64,000 nucleotides of DNA, taken from assembly GCA_038373865.1 (NCBI GenBank), contig JAXGGA010000073.1, positions 309,844 to 373,843 on the forward strand, in the 5' to 3' direction. This document shows, piece after piece, positions 25,701 to 35,640 of the stretch. The position numbers and the translations under genes are program-made. Numbering within the stretch: the stretch's first letter is position 1; the number at the start of each line of letters is the position of its first letter. The DNA comes from Uloborus plumipes. Its lineage: Eukaryota > Arthropoda > Arachnida > Araneae > Uloboridae. Under the pieces are notes generated by a model. It worked only from the letters and a program-made list of their open reading frames with translations, searched no databases and was not told where the DNA came from.

Positions 25701-28700
25701 TGTAGAGTTTTAAGCTGTATAAATTACCGTTGAGTTGACAGTTGGGTTATTATGGTGAGAAATTTCCTAAGTCCTAGAAGTCGTAATTATTGGAATTTTG
25801 GACAGAAATTCAAAAGTGAGGTATCAAATTGAAGATTTTTTGATGCCGAATATTTTGAAACCAGAAATAGAATACTTGACTCATTATTAATGCTGATATT
25901 GGATTTCAATACGAGCCCGTCGAAAGATCAACAAACATGTTAAATGCAAGAATCAATCCGACCACATGGGACAAGGGGGGGAGGTCATTGTGACATTATG
26001 TGACGAAGGGGGAAAGGGGGGATCAAAATTTTGAAAAAAAAAGGGTAGCATTATTTATGTACAGCGCCTAAATATAAGTTCAAGGAGACAAGGGAAAGCT
26101 CCTAATAAAAGAAAATTTCTAATTAGAGATGTGCAATTTAAAACCAGGTTCGTTGTAAAAAGGCAACTTTGTCCTGATAATTTTATTTTTTCTTCTCTAG
26201 GTTTGGTTATATACTGTGCTAGTAACATTTTTTGCAACTTGCACAGGCTATCTAATTTACACGTATTTTCCATCATCGGAAGGAAAACGAAAAGGCGAAA
26301 TAGTGTTCAAGTATGCTTGGATGTTCTATGGATCGCTTCTCGGAAAAGGTTGAATTTAAAATTGTTCAATTTTTTAACATTTTTTGATCACAAATTAATG
26401 GTTGCATAATTTGTAAAATGTGAGCGAAATTCCAACTGATTCCAATTTGATTTTGCTATTTTTCTGACAGTATAACAGAGGTAACAGTTTGATCGGAAAA
26501 TGTTTTGAGTTATTTGGTCCATTTAAAAAAGCTGTTCGGGGAAGAAAAGGTGTTCAAAAGCGTTCTCAAAAATATTTTACGTATGTTAAGCTTTATTTAT
26601 ATATAAAACATCGTATACAAAATGGAATTTGAAAAGTTTTATCGGATTTTTCACTATTCTCAAGATACGAGTACAATCCTAGAAAAGAAATTATGTTGAT
26701 ATGAGTACAGAAGAAACAAAGGACCAATTTACGAATGCAATGCTTTCAAAATGATTATTTAATTACAGCAGATCAAATTTGAATGCATAAATATCTTTAA
26801 ATTAATCCATATTCTACTTATCACAAATAAAAATTGAATAAGACTTGTGAAGTTAGGACTTTCATCACTAATTTACTATAATTGGGTTATACCTAACCTG
26901 GTAGCATTGTGCAGGCTACGCACAACCTAATCACAGCATTATGATGCTGCAAGGTTAGGTTTTTTTCAAAATATAGATTACATACTTTGCAACTTTTCAA
27001 AAAAAAAAAAAAATATATCGATGATTAAAAAATTTTTGGTGAGGAAAAACTAAAACTATTTTTGTTAAAGCTTAAAAAATATGAAGAGCGAATTGTTTCG
27101 GCTACAGGATATTAAGCAATCTAACGTTTCCTTTTTCCAAATCAAGCATAAATACGTTTTTACATTTTGATGTAGCATTTTGATTCCAACCATAGGTGCA
27201 ATAAGGAAGAACTTTGGATCCTCCCAGCCAAGAACCCCTGATTTTAAGACATTCCAATCTTAATGCGATAGTTTATAGGCATGAAAGAGCTGTTATGCCC
27301 CCCCCCTTCCTCTTTCCGAAAGTTTGCTGTGCTAATAGTTCCAGCTAATAATATTTCTGAATACATGCATTTACTATATGGGTGATTCTACGCTATTTGA
27401 ATTCAGACGGCCAATGGAAAAACTTCATGTAAAGCTGATTTTATTATTGTTTTTGTTTGCTTAAGCATTACAGATTATTATCTTTTTACATGGACCACCC
27501 AACTAATTCACTACAATTATTTTATTTTAGCATTTATAGCTAAAAATAGTCATAAATGTATACTACCCTGGCCTGTCCAAATACTAGCTTTTATACAAAC
27601 ATGTTCGACGTTCAATTTTTGCTAACTTGGCATAATGTTTCTTGCCATGATCATACACTTACATTAACAGAGAAACATATTTCATCAGTAAACATTGAAA
27701 AAATATTTATTATTATTTAAAAAAAGTACACTTTTCAACGGGCCATATCAACAGTGTCACTTCACCTGGCAAACTTCAAAAACTGAAATTTAGCATAAAA
27801 AATGCATAAGGATGATGTTGATTGCGAATAACCAGTGTAATACTGAGTAAAGTTAAAAGCAAGCTAAGAGGTTTTAAAAAAATTCGAATATTATTGCATC
27901 GGTTCTCGTTGAAAGGGCCGAAAAGCGTATTGGGCCAGTCGCTGTAGTATTTCCCCTGGTAAGTATAACTTTTCATATTTCATCGTTACATAAGTGTGCG
28001 TATGTATAATGTAATGCTCATTGTGTGCAGACATCACGGTTTATGTGAAGTTCTGGTAAGAAGAACGCGTGATATTGTTTTTATAGGTAATGTGTGATTT
28101 TGTCACTTCTCTGGCGCCACTCCCCTGGCAGTTTTGTTCCAAAAAACTGTAAATATACATTAAAACTGTGTCATAAGCATAATTAATTTCATTTTTAATC
28201 TTAACTCCCCCTGTGAAAGCAATTTGAATGATGGTAAATAATGTGGGAAGTATTTTTATTTGGGATCTGTGGTGCGACTTGTATGCAGAATGTTGTGTTC
28301 TCAAGATTGATTTTTTTTATTTTATTACAACGCGAAATTTTTTTTTGAATACAGGTCTTGTAGGAATAAGTCCATACTATATACTTTTAAAGACAAACAG
28401 AAAACTGGCAAAATTTATGTTTTGTTCTGAGATTCATTACAATTATTCTGCAGGATAGATAATTTTGATATCAATTTGCAACAGCTTACAAAAATAGAGC
28501 TGAAACTGAGACAGCTCAGTTTCGCTCACATTTGAGTAAGTAAAAATGTTATTTTCGTACTTATTCCCATGAAATTTTCATTCAGATTCTCATATTTTCA
28601 ATCTTTTGCAGAAATTGGTCCGAAGCACAGATGGTTCCTTCGTTCTGTTTGGACATCCGCAAGTTTCCGAGGCTTCATGTGCTTTTGGTTGATGGGACCA

Positions 28701-31700
28701 GCTCTCATCCTGATGTACACCTACCAAGGTGCTATCACCTCTGCATTTGCTGCTGACAAAATGAAACCCAGAATTGAGACTCTTGATCAGCTTCAGAGAG
28801 ACACAAGTGTTCGACCTGGAACCTTCCTGAATTCTTTTCCGTCTGCTTGTTTACGGGTACGAGAATCAAAGACTGGATTTGTTACAGTTAGTTTTTGCAC
28901 TTTTGAGAAAATAAATATAACTTTACCCTCTTGAGACAGTGAATCTCTTTTTGCAATCTTGAGACAATAAATGCAACCCTGCACTGTTGAAACAATGAAT
29001 GCAAGTTTACACTCTTGAGGCAATGAATGCATATTTGCACCTTTAAAATGATGTTTGCATATTTGTTCCTTGAAAGGATGTATGCAACTTTGCAGTCTCG
29101 AGAAAATGAATGCAACTTTGCTTTTTTAAGACTGAATGCAATTTAGCACTCTTCAGGTAATAAATGCCACTTTGCACTGTTGAGGCAACGAATGCCAATT
29201 TGCCCTTTTGAGACAATTAATGCAGGTTTGCACTCTTGAGACAATGAATGCAATTTTGCAATTTTGAGACAATGAATTCAACTTTGCAATTTCGAGACAA
29301 TGAATGCAACTTTGTGTTCTTGAAACAATGAATGCAACTTTGTGTTCTTGAAACAATGAATGCAACTTTGTGTTCTTGAAACAATGAATGCAACTTTTCA
29401 CTCTTGAGTCAATGAATGCTATTACGCACAGATGTTAACCCGGCAGAAGGCGTGCCTAACAGTGACAGTGCTTAACAGTCACCCCGATCCGTTTTATCTA
29501 AGAAATTTCTGCAAATTAGAAGAATAAACGTATCTGAATTATAAATAATAATAAGAGTATTAGTTCTTTAAGAAAATGCGATTTAGAAGGATATTGAAAG
29601 GGTGATTGATTTCAGATAAATATTTACGTTGTAACGCGTTTAGATAAGAATGAAGTGAATGTGTGACCCGAGTGATCTCTTTCGGGTTCAGAGTAATAAT
29701 GAAATAATTAGCAATGATAAATATATAACGAACCGGAAAGGGATTAAATTTACGGATGCAGAATATCACGACTCGTCATTAATGCTTAATTAATAGAATA
29801 ACCAATCAATATCTGTCATGGTGGCCTAATCGGTGAGGTGTTGAGCTTGTAACAGGAAGTCCGGCTAATCAAAGGTTCACTGTGTTTACTAATGGTGGCT
29901 GGAGCACATTAAGTATGTCGTAGTGAAGAAGTCCTCTAAGTTTCTATTTCGAATCAATCTCTCTGTTGGTCCTGAACCAGAATTTGTTCGGTTTCTGGTT
30001 TGGAGCTTAGTTATCGAAATTTTGATAGTTGATACTTTAATCTATCATGCACCGTCTGAGCTCGTTTTTGATTTTGATGTTTTAACTTGATATTTCAACT
30101 GTATTTCTAATTTCTGATACATTTGTGCACGAAATTCTTATTTAAAAGAAAAAAATTCTACTAACTCTAATATCTACATTTTCAGCACTTGAGCGGAACC
30201 GAGTACGATCCACTGTGGCGAAGAGTAGAGCAAAACTTACAAATACCCTCAAACGACAAAGTGCTTCCCTGGTTGGAGGAAACTGCTGAGGAGAAGGGGA
30301 TATGGATCGCTGAAACTTTCTTCATGAAATCCCTCGTTGGAGAACGTTTCAAAAATACCGGAAAATGCAACGTGCGTGTCGTTCCTATTGATTTCTGCTC
30401 GGCTTACATTGCTTTCGGATTCAATAAACAGTTTCCTAAGAAAATGCTGAAAGCATTTAATAAGAGGTATGAGTTTTCATTTTATGCTCCGTGAAGGTTA
30501 TTATTAATCTATCACGCTGGTCTACAAATAATAAGAGTAATAATAATTTTGTTCCTGCCATAAATAAAAAAAGTTGATTCTAACCAGTTGCAAGAAATTT
30601 TACTTTTATATGCTCAAGTGAGAAATGGCGACATATAATTTGCTTAGGTTTTCTCTCTTCAAGCTAATTAATCTCTTGCAGAAGAGAATCGTTAGGAAAC
30701 AAATTTATTTTGTGCTTATGACTTGTAGTCATTTTTGGCACTTTGAGCTTCGAAGCGTTGGGGAAAATTTCTAAGTGTTTATTTTTATAAACTTCTAACA
30801 ATATCAAATTCGAAAAGATTGGATTATTTTTTAGCACAGACATATGTTCATGTGCACGTAAAAATGAGTTCCGAATCAATATTTTCGTTTATGTATGTCT
30901 TACAAAGACAAGACTAGCCTATTCGTGATCCTCGTAAAATTTCGACTTTTTTTAATGCCTGATTCAACGCTGAAATCTAGCTCTGTCTTGAGCATATCAT
31001 ATATGAGCGTGCACCCCCCCCCCCCTTCCATCCTCAACATCTAAATCAAAATGTCCAAAAAATCTATTAGCACGCTCCTGCATTATAAAATTAACCTACG
31101 TTTCAAATTTCAGCTTTTAAGAGTAGGTAGTTTTATCTGTGCGTTGACAGATGAATCAAGATCAGCTTTTGTATAGATATGGATCAATAATAAAATTAAT
31201 TTTGAACCTAAATAGATTTAAAAACCCGTAATAAAACAAGTCGATGCAATCCCCTTTAAACTAGCATTGAAAAAATTAAAACTATTTTCAATAATCCTAA
31301 AATTTATTGGTGGATGTGGCGGAGAGGGGGCTGAAATAGTAATGCACAGATAATTAGGAGTTTGCAGCAAAACTTGCTGTCCCCGATAATGTTAAAGTGA
31401 TAATTTGCTTCAAATAAATAAATAAATAAGTACAATAAATCAACTTCAGTTACACGAGGTTTTGGTTAAAAATTATTGGATGAACAATTTTCTACTCTCT
31501 ACTGCAACGGTACGCAAGCCGTCGATCGCGATCGACCGGTCAATCTCGCGCCCATGTTGAGTCGATCGGGACTATCTTTTGGAAGTTGCTTTTTGTCTGT
31601 GTAGTATTTAAAAACATTAATATCTAGAGCAAAATTAGGTTTTTCACGTCTATGTCAAAAGTTATTTAGAAATTTTTCTATACTTTTTATAATCTGGAAA

Positions 31701-32333
31701 TTCTCATAGTGACTATTTTTACTTTTGAAGCAAACAGTATGCTTGTTTTTGGAATGTTTTGATAAGAGTTAGCATAACACTATTTTAGTAGCTTAAAGCA
31801 ACTGCCTAATAAGTATCTAAGTTTTTTTTTTTTTTTTAAGAGTTAACCTTCCAGTTGAAGTCAGCGTAATGTCAGTTTAACCATGTAGGAAACACATTCG
31901 TAATGCATCGAGCCCCCCCCCCCTCCCACACACACCAAGTAGATCTCTTGTTCACAGTAAACTTGGAAAGTAGATCTTCTGTCAATTTAGGTTGCCGACA
32001 GCTGCTTTACTGCATATGAAAATTACATAGAGTGACTTTTCATAAATTTAAGTTACATGTTAATAAGTAATTCCTCCTTTCTTTTCTTTTTTACTTAGAT
32101 TACGATGGTATAACGAAGGGACACTCACTCATCGCCGTTTTCTCTCCTCCACCCTCTACTACGACATCTGCACCCAGACCTCCGTTTCTGCCACCAAAGC
32201 CCTAGAACTGAACGATTTGTTCGCTGCATTCCTCGTTCTGATAACTGGGATAGTGTCTTCAGTTGCGATATTTTCTCTGGAATTTTTCGCAAACCTGAGG
32301 CGTTGTAACAAACTTAAGGTTGAAGATGCATGA
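16684..32333 (+). CDS. Ionotropic receptor (variant ionotropic glutamate receptor) gene 1, seven exons, N-terminal exon not found
   Basis: Predicted ligand-gated cation channel of the sensory-cell membrane. Exons: 16684-16784, 17760-17850, 18695-18850, 26201-26348, 28612-28856, 30186-30466, 32099-32333. They join in frame to 418 codons plus TGA, all with AG/GT borders. Order of parts: ligand-binding lobe S1 (exons 1-3, with DVSGPYF and the Arg of NEQR where iGluRs bind the ligand carboxylate); TM1 (VWLYTVLVTFFATC) and the pore segment (WMFYGSLLGK) in exon 4; the main channel helix ending LMYTYQGAITSAF in exon 5, the counterpart of the iGluR SYTANLAAF signature; S2 in exons 5-6, with a possible ligand-contacting Glu in WIAETFF; last transmembrane helix (LNDLFAAFLVLITGIVSSVA) in exon 7. 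There is no amino-terminal domain, as in short arachnid and insect IRs. The upstream signal-peptide exon was not recognised. Intron 3 holds an antisense LINE. Chemosensory role is inferred from family. Confidence 0.85.
17760..17850 (+). CDS. IR gene 1 exon b (S1)
   Basis: 91 bp, exactly the length of its gene 2 counterpart. Encodes YEAKVQEDLIFGLK then DGTWSGMLGS, the lobe-1 segment that usually carries the W-GM-G pattern in IRs. Exits in phase 0 at GTAAGT. Confidence 0.85.
18695..18850 (+). CDS. IR gene 1 exon c (end of S1)
   Basis: 156 bp and 52 codons, beginning KCDVSGPYFINEQR and ending FEIFSLE before GTAAGG. By hand count, 28 of 52 residues are identical to the gene 2 exon. The Arg in INEQR aligns with the iGluR agonist-binding Arg. 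Confidence 0.88.
19585..19748. repeat. Left half of a GTCCATAAA/GTGACGAAGG repeat split by the LINE
   Basis: Begins GTCCTGTCCATAAAAGATG and contains the G-rich GTGACGAAGGGG motif. The other half lies beyond the LINE at 25974-26075 and ends with an inverse-like CATTATTTATGTACAGCGCC. The two halves look like one imperfect inverted-end repeat of the type found widely in arthropods, into which the LINE inserted. Confidence 0.5.
19735..19748. repeat. Target-site duplication, left copy (LINE)
   Basis: GACCACATGGGACA, repeated exactly at 25960-25973 on the other side of the LINE. Confidence 0.88.
20069..23743 (-). pseudogene. LINE ORF2: endonuclease, reverse transcriptase, RNase H; three in-frame stops
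   Basis: The four open segments (23743-22610, 22607-22043, 22040-21722, 21719-20069) are all in one frame, separated only by stops at 22610-22612 (TAA), 22043-22045 (TAG) and 21722-21724 (TAG). Domains: apurinic-type endonuclease (INLQRAKAPT, LVQEPY, ISGDFNARSRTWG, SDHKFI), reverse transcriptase (YRPIVLLPTISKILEKV, QFGFTPRRST, AFADDF) and RNase H (IYTDGSK, FQAELYALKEA, ISDSQSAL, WVKGHSGDVGND). A trailing Cys-rich segment (SPLCSCGELGSPEHFLFTC) resembles the zinc-like tail of I-type elements. It overlaps the ORF1 end by 8 bp, the usual arrangement for translation coupling. Each stop is one C-to-T change away from a Gln codon. Confidence 0.88.
23736..25079 (-). CDS. LINE ORF1 (gag-like RNA-binding protein)
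   Basis: 447 residues without an internal stop. The C-terminal third carries a CCHC zinc knuckle (CFKCQAFGHTAINC) followed by a second Cys/His cluster (CSFCSLSHPRTPC). The region ahead (VVLQNNYQPHRDG-like to FKFKLSGKG) fits the RNA-recognition-like fold seen in ORF1 proteins of this group. The product would coat LINE RNA in a ribonucleoprotein particle. The chosen start at 25079 gives the longest frame. Its stop overlaps the ORF2 start. This is an element gene, not a host gene. Confidence 0.82.
   Translation of the reverse strand: MTEQQTFKPIDSSVPFPELNSKLQSLGKLKNSRNSFSQPDLLYDSSVNKESTVFNQQSCSDTVIGPLAKIFHPDWCPTEDSFSTASSAEVIFTFLRQLITGKDTLNRYFIKLDLQKDIVALIDLLEDKVKQKNLLATDQSSQTETCSASEYSSQKDVVNCQIYDDNLQLNQFPPLALHNNDNVTVNQMNDKPTYAQALANETTLLVYPTNNKTSSRDLKMVLQNNYQPHRDGIKINRVRFVAKGGIAVDAATPLDCDILKQKLENNRSLSQLITTRTPRKRNPRFVLYSIKPNTAWDDISTALSSKFDLEEGKDFSFKFKLSGKGNTENLIIETSPCAFHKIMHNPKFNFNWTVVPIREFLGVLRCFKCQAFGHTAINCRSDDHYCSFCSLSHPRTPCRAEYPSCTNSIYNNRRNNVNDPIDHPTFSNVCPSYQMYVKHLKKSINYE
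25960..25973. repeat. Target-site duplication, right copy (LINE)
   Basis: GACCACATGGGACA, exact match to 19735-19748. Confidence 0.88.
25974..26075. repeat. Right half of the repeat split by the LINE
   Basis: G-rich GTGACGAAGGGGGAAAGG motif followed by CATTATTTATGTACAGCGCC, the approximate inverse of the sequence at 19589. Completes the repeat at 19585-19748. Confidence 0.48.
26201..26348 (+). CDS. IR gene 1 exon d (TM1 and pore region)
   Basis: 148 bp. Acceptor TTCTCTAG. Encodes a hydrophobic helix, VWLYTVLVTFFATCTGYLI, then a linker and the pore segment ending GSLLGK. The donor, AAAAG|GTTGAA, is weaker than consensus. The preceding intron is 7.35 kb, mostly LINE. Confidence 0.85.
26891..26962. 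repeat. Short hairpin repeat with CCTAACCT/AGGTTAGG ends, copy 1 (IR gene 1 intron)
   Basis: ACCTAACCTGGTAGCATTG pairs imperfectly with its inverse TGCTGCAAGGTTAGGT across a short loop. A homologous hairpin lies at 44304-44376 in an intron of IR gene 2. The ends resemble two units of the arthropod telomere repeat TTAGG, although that may be chance. Confidence 0.6.
28612..28856 (+). CDS. IR gene 1 exon e (channel helix and start of S2)
   Basis: 245 bp, identical in length to the gene 2 exon. Encodes the segment from EIGPKHRWFLRSVW through MYTYQGAITSAF to KMKPRIETLDQL and ends at CLR|GTACGA. This is the most recognisable iGluR-like part of the gene. Confidence 0.9.
28893..29430. repeat. 28-bp minisatellite in IR gene 1 intron 5
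   Basis: About 19 units of a 28-bp repeat with consensus close to CAATGAATGCAACTTTGCAC plus TCTTGAGA. The best-preserved run, with three near-identical units, is at about 29300-29390. It starts only ~37 bp after the donor of exon e. The minus strand is open in all three frames through it, so the apparent long frames there are artefacts of the repeat. Confidence 0.88.
29818..29893 (+). repeat. tRNA-like sequence, probable SINE head
   Basis: TGGCCTAATCGG fits the RNA polymerase III box A pattern, and AAGGTTCACTGTG about 40 bp downstream is a weak box B. The spacing is tRNA-like, but the arms do not pair convincingly, so I read it as a tRNA-derived SINE relic rather than a tRNA gene. Confidence 0.42.
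30186..30466 (+). CDS. IR gene 1 exon f (S2)
   Basis: 281 bp, identical in length to the gene 2 exon. Begins HLSGTEYDPLWRRVEQ, contains GIWIAETFFMKSLVGERF with a Glu at the usual agonist-contact position, then GKCNVRVVPIDFC. Exits in phase 2 at AAGAG|GTATGA. Confidence 0.88.
32099..32333 (+). CDS. IR gene 1 exon g (last transmembrane helix and stop)
   Basis: Acceptor TTACTTAG. Encodes LRWYNEGTLTHRRF, the final transmembrane helix LNDLFAAFLVLITGIVSSVA and a short basic cytoplasmic tail, ending in TGA at 32331-32333. Confidence 0.87.
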
Positions 32334-32373
32334 AATGCCCTTCTCCAAATGATTGACATGTATGTGAATGTAC

Positions 32374-32379
32374 AATAAA
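32374..32379 (+). promoter_or_regulatory. Candidate polyadenylation signal of IR gene 1
   Basis: AATAAA about 41 bases after the stop codon, in TACAATAAAAAG. Distance and context fit a short 3' untranslated region. The motif is common in AT-rich DNA. Confidence 0.55.
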
Positions 32380-32806
32380 AAGAATAAGTTCTGAGACGTG
32401 GAATTGTTTTAAAAAATAAGTGTTAGAATTGTAAATACCAATTGGAAAGAAAATTAGTCCTTTTTAAAAATTCTAAACCAGTCGACAAACAAAAGAAGTT
32501 TTGTAAAAGCTTTTGAAATATGTGAGTTCTAAAACTGAAAATGAGCCTCCAAGTACAGATGAGACCAATTTATTTGTTATGAATTTCACACATAATGAAG
32601 GAATGAAAATGATGAATGGGAAAAGATACACAATGAGGAACATTACACAGAAACATTACATTCAATAAAATAAAAAAGGCTGGGGAGACACTTAATATTT
32701 TCAGGCCAGTATACATTCTAAAATCTGTGAAGGTATATAAGATAGTATTATTTCTGTCTAATTTTTTTTTTTCGTCATTATTGAGTTGTAAAATAAACTT
32801 GTTTAA
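32379..32806. other. Intergenic stretch downstream of IR gene 1
   Basis: AT-rich. No feature recognised between the putative poly(A) signal and the next TTAA element. Confidence 0.45.
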
Positions 32807-33740
32807 GGGCGATTCTCTGTAAACTGGTAATTGGCTGTACGGACTGAGTATTTTAAAATAATAAAGTGTAATAAAGTAATTATTGCTCTTAATATAAGTA
32901 AAGCATTAATACTTTGTGGCCCAATTGTATTTGGACTGATAACACTTTTTTTTCTAGAAATTATCTAAGCACCAAAAACACAGTCCCCTGGCTGTCCCAA
33001 TCCCATAGTCTAACTGTTAAAGATAGTATTTCAAAAAACCTATTAACACTACATAAATTTGGCAATTAATATCTAAAAATAGAATAATGAAGGTATATTT
33101 TTCTTATGAAATAAAGTATAATTACGTATTTATAAAACTTAAAATTGTCATGTAAATTCTGTCTGGAGTTTTTTCAAACAGTCCCCTGCAACAAATTCAA
33201 AGCTGTAATATGAAAAATCTATAACTTTTGCAAATTCTTTTTGGCATGAAGTTTAAAGTAATCAGTCTGAATTTGCTGAAATCGCCGAGAACGGTGTTGA
33301 AACGCTACTTTGTTTAGTTTGAGAGCCACATTTGTGATGAAAGTATGCATCAGGGTCGTTGCGGAAACAGTCCTCTGGGAAGTGATTTTATTAATGTCGA
33401 TTAATTTAATTATAAAACATATTAGTTATTATGTCCACGATTTGTGCCTAAATTTATAGGTAGTCTCGTAACTAATTATGTTCCAATAGTTTTGCAGATA
33501 TTACGCAACAAAGAGCAAAAACACAGTCACCTGGCACAGTCCCCTGCCTAGTTATACTAGGTGGGGGACTTACCCCCTATCATGATTTATCAGAAAAGCA
33601 CAAACTTTAATTGGCCCTCTTTCAAACTAAAGTAGTAGATTCATTTTCTGAGCAATAGTATTGTAATTATACGAACATTTCAAAAAACCGTGCCCGGACA
33701 GATTTCGTGTGAAAAATGACGAGTTTACAGAGAATCGCCC
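32807..33740. mobile_element. TTAA-type non-autonomous element, family GGGCGATTCTCTGTAAACT, copy 2
   Basis: Flanked by TTAA on both sides (32803-32806, 33741-33744). Inverted ends GGGCGATTCTCTGTAAACT. Relative to copy 1 at 10739-12331 it is in the opposite orientation and lacks the fold-back insertion, so it gives the empty site. 934 bp, non-coding, with AGGGGACTGT-type motifs. Confidence 0.82.
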
Positions 33741-33744
33741 TTAA

Positions 33745-34976
33745 ACCAATAACACATGTTCCAACATGCAGCAAACAGAAAAGGAAAATCAAAGTGTTAA
33801 CTATCTCAAGTTAGGGTGAATGATTTCTTCCTTGCGATATTATTATTGTTATTATTTTTCGTACTATTATTGTTTTGAAAGGATACATCTTCGTATCTAA
33901 ACCTTGCTCTGAGATAAACAGTTGCTGCTTTAAAAAAGAGTAATTTTTGCAAAATGAACATATATGATTGCTATGCTACTAAAGGTAAAAGTTCAAAAAG
34001 ACTCCCCCAAAGGAGGTCACTTGACTGTACATGGAATAAATTTAATTTGCAAATACGTCTTGGAAATTTTAACTCACTTTTTATAAACATTACTATTTTG
34101 ATCAAAACTAGGCTGTTTGTTTTTCAATTTATCACATTTCACACATAGGTTAAATATTTAGTTAAACATAAAAGATAAGTTAAGCCTTTTTCTACTTTTG
34201 TGTAAGAAAAGAATTTCGAGGCTTTTTCTCCATAACAAAGTTTCAACACTTTGAAACTGACTGTAATTAAGATAAGTTTTATCAAGAGTGCGTACGAGCA
34301 AGAATTTTATCACAATTGCTGAGAGTTGTTTGTTTTTAATTTTGTGTATTTCTCGATGAATGCATTTTGTTGTATTTCTATATTCAGACAAAAATAAGGT
34401 TAAAGGTGATGTTTCAAGCTTAAAAGGGGTCATTCAAAAGCTTAATTTTGTTCAAATTCTTTATCAACTTAATTTTGTTCAAATTCTTTATCAACTTAAT
34501 TTTTATTATTAAAATTGCAATCATGTTAAAAAATCTGTAGCAGATATTCATTTGCAAAGAAAAGTTTTTAAGCTAGCACAGAGCAAAACTAGTTTGGATT
34601 CGAGTTTAATTTATTTTCTCTCGAAATCTTATGCTTCATAACTAATTGCGCAGTGTTTTTAGTCATTATTATGCATAGACTTGGTGTTATAGATTCTTTA
34701 TTAGTACTACTACGAAAAGAGTATTCATAAATCGTAATATTGGAAAAGTTATACAATTACACGTAAAGCAACCACCAAAAAAATAAAAGTATGCACTAAG
34801 AAATGTTGTACTGTTGAAGAACTGAAATGTTAAAAAATAACCCTATTCATATGAAAGCATACAAAATGAAAAGGAAAAACAGATTCGAAACGAATTTTTT
34901 AGTCTTTGGTACAAGAATTTATTAAGTTATATTTGATTTATGGAATAATCATTTATTGCCACATCAACCGCATCTA
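33745..34976. other. AT-rich intergenic stretch
   Basis: No gene recognised. A 27-bp direct duplication (CTTAATTTTGTTCAAATTC...) lies at about 34440-34496. Confidence 0.45.
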
Positions 34977-35329
34977 TACTGCAAAAAATTAATTGTTGTT
35001 TTTGCAGTATAATACTGGCAGCCGAGGTTCTAATTTAAAACTGTAAAATACACAGTAATAAACTGTAAAACAAGCAGTTTCAGTTTCTTACTGTAAAAAA
35101 AGAAATTTTACAGTTTATTGCCGTAAAATTTAATTGCATTATAATGTAAAAATAACAGTATAATACTGGCAGCAGAGGTTCCAGTTTAAAACTATAAAAT
35201 GCACGGTCATTAACTGTACAGTTAGAAATTTCACAGCTTATTACTGTAAAATTAGCATATTCTACAGTATATTACTATAAAGTTAGCTGCATTATATTGT
35301 AAAAACAACATTCATTTTTTGCAGTGCAT
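34977..35329. mobile_element. ACTGTAAAA-rich MITE, copy 2
   Basis: Opposite-orientation copy of the element at 9088-9437. Starts TACTGCAAAAAATTAATTG, ends CATTTTTTGCAGTGCA, with the same ACTGTAAAA motif array and dimeric structure. The CAGCCGAGGTTC and CAGCAGAGGTTCCAG blocks mark the two monomers. Confidence 0.62.
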
Positions 35330-35399
35330 AATGGGAAAAAAATGATTTCATTTGAGTTTTTCAAACTCAATAGATAACCTTTTCTCTGCTGAATCCACA

Positions 35400-35640
35400 T
35401 CAGGAAGTCTTGTCAATGCGAATTACCCTATCAAGACAATTGATGAAATCCTCAACAGCTTAAGAGATTCGAGTTATTTTTGTGTACTAGATTTATATAA
35501 AGCATATTTTCACGTTCAAGTAGATGATGCAGGCTCTATCGTTTAAACAATATCAACTCACCATGGTACATATCGAATGAACAGATTGCCTTTTGGTATC
35601 AAAACGGCTCCTAGTGAATTCAACAGAAAGGATTGCTTAG
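35400..35640 (+). pseudogene. Ty3/Gypsy reverse transcriptase relic
   Basis: Translates to YPIKTIDEILNSLRDSSYF then VLDLYKAYFHVQVDD, and after a stop or frame break to HGTYRMNRLPFGIKTAPSEF. This order is conserved in Gypsy reverse transcriptases (the LDL..AYHQ and PFGL.NAP blocks). Only about 75 codons remain, without the YLDD motif or LTRs, so this is an isolated dead fragment. Confidence 0.75.

Larger units (their letters stand above)
19749..25959 (-). mobile_element. Full-length I-group LINE inserted antisense in IR gene 1 intron 3
   Basis: Bounded by perfect 14-bp target duplications (19735-19748 and 25960-25973). Read on the minus strand: ~880-bp 5' leader, ORF1 with a zinc knuckle, ORF2 with endonuclease, reverse transcriptase and RNase H, then a ~320-bp 3' region ending in a short GCTAAAT-type repeat instead of poly(A). 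The RNase H domain and the non-poly(A) tail point to the I/Nimb/Loa side of the I group rather than Jockey. ORF2 has three in-frame stops, so the copy is dead although its boundaries are intact. Confidence 0.88.

Noticed and set aside
28793..29401. Long open frames on the minus strand with repeated HSLxQxCKVAFIVSR-type units
   Set aside because: They come from the 28-bp minisatellite, whose minus strand lacks stops in all frames. The units shift frame, and no homology or splice logic supports a protein.
29818..29893. A functional tRNA gene
   Set aside because: Box A fits, but box B is degenerate and the acceptor and anticodon arms do not pair well. SINE relic is the better reading.
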